Source: Ruminococcaceae bacterium UBA7127 (GTDB taxonomy: Bacteria > Bacillota > Clostridia > Oscillospirales > Acutalibacteraceae). Taken from it: DNA of 16,319 nt. Below are positions 14,906 through 16,319 of this stretch, in pieces. The stretch is from the NCBI GenBank assembly GCA_002493005.1, contig DKXL01000030.1, forward strand, positions 1-16,319, written 5' to 3'. The notes below the pieces were generated by a model. It ran no database searches. It was given only the letters and a program-made list of their open reading frames with translations, and was not told the origin of the DNA. A program made the position numbers and the translations under genes. Numbering within the stretch: position 1 is the first letter of the stretch; each line of letters opens with the position of its first letter.

Positions 14906-15098
14906 ACAGTTAAAAAGAGATGACCCCGATACCAATATTACATTGTATGCGTTGCGTACCATTGTAAAGTCAGGTGACATTCCGACTGTTCAACTCGGCA
15001 GAAAAACTTTATTAAACTATGATTCGTTACTTGAATATTTCAGCAACGGAAATAGTGAACAAGTTAATAATACCGATATAATACGTCGAGTGAGTTAA
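14871..15098 (+). CDS. Excisionase-type helix-turn-helix protein (Xis-like)
   Basis: Small DNA-binding protein expected to bend the attachment site and direct the integrase to excision. The 75-residue product has TLYALRTIVKSGDIPTVQLG followed by a recognition segment and NYDSLLEYF, the MerR-like winged-helix pattern of Firmicutes excisionases and of the HTH_17 family. ATG 14871 is preceded by AAGGAG (14857-14862) at 8 bases; a GTG at 14862 overlaps that site and is rejected. It lies directly upstream of the integrase, the usual xis-int order. A hairpin separates the two genes. Confidence 0.78.
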   Translation: MARMRLVKDAYEQLKRDDPDTNITLYALRTIVKSGDIPTVQLGRKTLLNYDSLLEYFSNGNSEQVNNTDIIRRVS

Positions 15099-15101
15099 AA
15101 T

Positions 15102-15155
15102 AAGTAAGGGAGGGTGTTAAAATCACTCTCCCAATTACTTACAAAAAAATTTTTT
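15102..15155 (+). terminator. Hairpin between xis and int (terminator or attenuator)
   Basis: GGGAGGGTG (15108-15116) pairs with CACTCTCCC (15124-15132) with one G-U. AAGTAA (15102-15107) pairs with TTACTT (15135-15140) outside a two-base bulge. The T6 tract starts only at 15150, after an A7 run, so termination may be partial. Confidence 0.55.
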
Positions 15156-15257
15156 ATAAATTTGAAAAAAGTTTTTGCTTTTTTGAGAATTTTTTGCAAT
15201 AATTAGTTTGGGGATTATTTTCTTTTATAGAATTATAATATTAAAAGGAGTGTTAGT

Positions 15258-16319
15258 TTGGCAACTGCAAGACAAAAAGGCAGAGGATATGAAATCCGAG
15301 TATCTATGGGGTGTGATATGAACGGTAAGAAAATTGTAAAATCCAAAACCTGGATACCGCCTAAAAATCTCACACCGAAACAGCTTGAAAAAGAAATCGA
15401 ACGGCAAAAAGTATTGTTTGAAGAAGAAGTAAAAACAGGAGTTTGTCCCAATAGCAATATAAAGTTTGAGCCTTATTCTAAAAGATGGTTACTTGAATAC
15501 GGAAAGCAGAATTTAGCACCAAAGACATATAACCGTTATTGTGAATACTTAAAGAGAATAAATAAGGCTATCGGGCACATTAAATTGCAGGATTTACAAC
15601 CTCTCCACTTAAATGCTTTTTATAGAAATTTAGCGGAGGACGGAGTAAACCTAAAGGCAAAGCGTGATGAAAACGGTAATATAATAGCAAATGGAAAATT
15701 ATCTCCAAAAACTATTGTAGAACATCACAGAGTTATTTCTAAATTACTTTCTACTGCTGTAAAATGGAACCTCGTAAAGGAGAATGTTGCAAGACGAGCT
15801 GACCCTCCGAAAGTTCCTGCAAAAGAAATTGACTTTCTGAATGAGGAAGAAACAAGAAAAATGCTGACGGCATTGCAGAAAGAGCCTATAACCTACAAAA
15901 CAATGATTATGCTTTTGATTTATACCGGTATGCGCAGAGGTGAACTGTTTGGACTTGAATGGAAAGACATTGATTTTGAAAATGGATATTTAGAAATTGT
16001 CCGGACTTCTCAATATATCGGCAATAAAACTCTGATTACCAAAGAGCCAAAGACTAAATCAAGCCGACGAATGATGAAGTTAAGTAATGATATTATAAAA
16101 ATACTAAATTCTTACAGAGTGTGGCAAATTGAGCAGAGATTTAAAATCGGAAGTGAGTGGCAGGATACCGATAGACTTTTTACTCAGTGGAACGGACTTC
16201 CGATGTACCCTGATTCACTTACAAAATGGTTTAAAAATTTCCTTAAAAGACATAATTTACGGCAAGTTACCTTACATTCATTGCGACACCCGTATGTCAA
16301 GCCCACGACAAAAAAATTT
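15258..16319 (+). CDS. int: Tyrosine recombinase/integrase, cut by the window end
   Basis: Catalyses integration and excision at the initiator tRNA site. TTG start at 15258 with AAAAGGAG 7 bases upstream. The visible 354 residues show an AP2-like arm-binding N-terminus (about 1-55), a core-binding SAM-like domain (about 70-185, starting FEPYSKRWL) and the catalytic domain. R226 lies in TGMRRGEL, K265/K267 in PKTKSSRR, and H340-S-L-R343-H344 is the HxxR box. The last visible residues after HSLRH read PYVKPTTKKF, unlike the T-[HYF]-[AV] continuation normal in the family, so the extreme end may contain a sequence error or frameshift. The nucleophilic tyrosine and the stop are outside the window. 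No strong promoter is seen; it may be transcribed through the preceding hairpin. Confidence 0.92.
   Translation, partial: MATARQKGRGYEIRVSMGCDMNGKKIVKSKTWIPPKNLTPKQLEKEIERQKVLFEEEVKTGVCPNSNIKFEPYSKRWLLEYGKQNLAPKTYNRYCEYLKRINKAIGHIKLQDLQPLHLNAFYRNLAEDGVNLKAKRDENGNIIANGKLSPKTIVEHHRVISKLLSTAVKWNLVKENVARRADPPKVPAKEIDFLNEEETRKMLTALQKEPITYKTMIMLLIYTGMRRGELFGLEWKDIDFENGYLEIVRTSQYIGNKTLITKEPKTKSSRRMMKLSNDIIKILNSYRVWQIEQRFKIGSEWQDTDRLFTQWNGLPMYPDSLTKWFKNFLKRHNLRQVTLHSLRHPYVKPTTKKF

Larger units (their letters stand above)
10853..16319. mobile_element. Integrative element in the initiator tRNA gene (right end not in window)
   Basis: The left boundary is the tRNA 3' fragment. The content is AT-rich compared with the flank and runs cargo kinase operon, origin-like region, HUH Rep, two small genes, excisionase-type HTH, tyrosine integrase. 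All genes are on the plus strand, with the integrase nearest the expected right boundary. No conjugation or phage structural genes are seen in the visible 5.4 kb. It could be a small integrative mobilizable element or a phage satellite; the missing right part decides. Confidence 0.85.

Noticed and set aside
15234..15239. TATAAT as integrase promoter
   Set aside because: It lies so close to the start that the transcript would begin at or in the ribosome binding site (15243-15250), and no -35 box is found at 16-18 bases.
15225..15457. Two minus-strand open frames overlapping the start of the integrase
   Set aside because: They lie antisense to the conserved integrase N-terminus and lack ribosome binding sites or recognisable content.
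10898..16319. CRISPR array or phage structural genes in the element
   Set aside because: No regularly spaced repeats and no capsid, portal or terminase-like proteins are visible in this part of the element.

Overview
The window looks like the chromosome of a low-to-mid-GC Gram-positive bacterium of the Clostridia, most likely an Oscillospiraceae/Ruminococcaceae-type gut organism. That placement is inferred from a long SecA with a C-terminal zinc motif, an FHA domain fused to a SEDS (FtsW/RodA) protein beside a monofunctional PBP, a membrane HtrA with a long Q/N/P-rich cytoplasmic tail, and AGGAGG-type ribosome binding sites. The species cannot be read from the window.

Bases 1-10852 are core chromosome. 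A minus-strand cluster (6207 down to 166) carries the FHA-SEDS protein, a class B PBP and secA, with one recognisable promoter at the head and a terminator after secA. It is followed by a separately transcribed minus-strand htrA-type protease (8338-6599), a plus-strand class II fructose-bisphosphate aldolase (8729-9595), and a minus-strand pair of bioY (biotin uptake) and an overlapping DUF1284 cysteine-rich protein (10569-9672). The bioY promoter is a perfect TTGACA-17-TATAAT covered by TTGTCAA-type half-sites that resemble a BirA operator.

A structured extragenic repeat occurs three times (about 1-96, 6514-6555 and 10731-10826). It always lies directly behind the terminator of a minus-strand transcript: secA, htrA and the initiator tRNA. 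Two copies carry a hairpin with compensatory base changes, and a longer helix uses G-U pairs that work only on the minus strand, so the repeat is probably read as RNA.

From 10853 the window is an integrative element that runs off the right edge. Its left boundary is a 45-base 3' fragment of an initiator tRNA-Met (fMet), broken at the anticodon loop (attL). The element is visibly more AT-rich than the flank. It holds a two-gene cargo operon (an intact HipA/HipT-like kinase, translationally coupled to a protein with an N-terminal HipS-like part and a C-terminal HIRAN domain), then an origin-like noncoding region, a HUH rolling-circle Rep/relaxase-like gene, two small unknown genes, an excisionase-type HTH gene and a tyrosine integrase cut by the window end. 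The layout suggests a small self-excising, rolling-circle-replicating element with a toxin- or defence-like cargo, placed next to the attachment site. The kinase/HIRAN pair without a HipB gene is the most interesting candidate system here.
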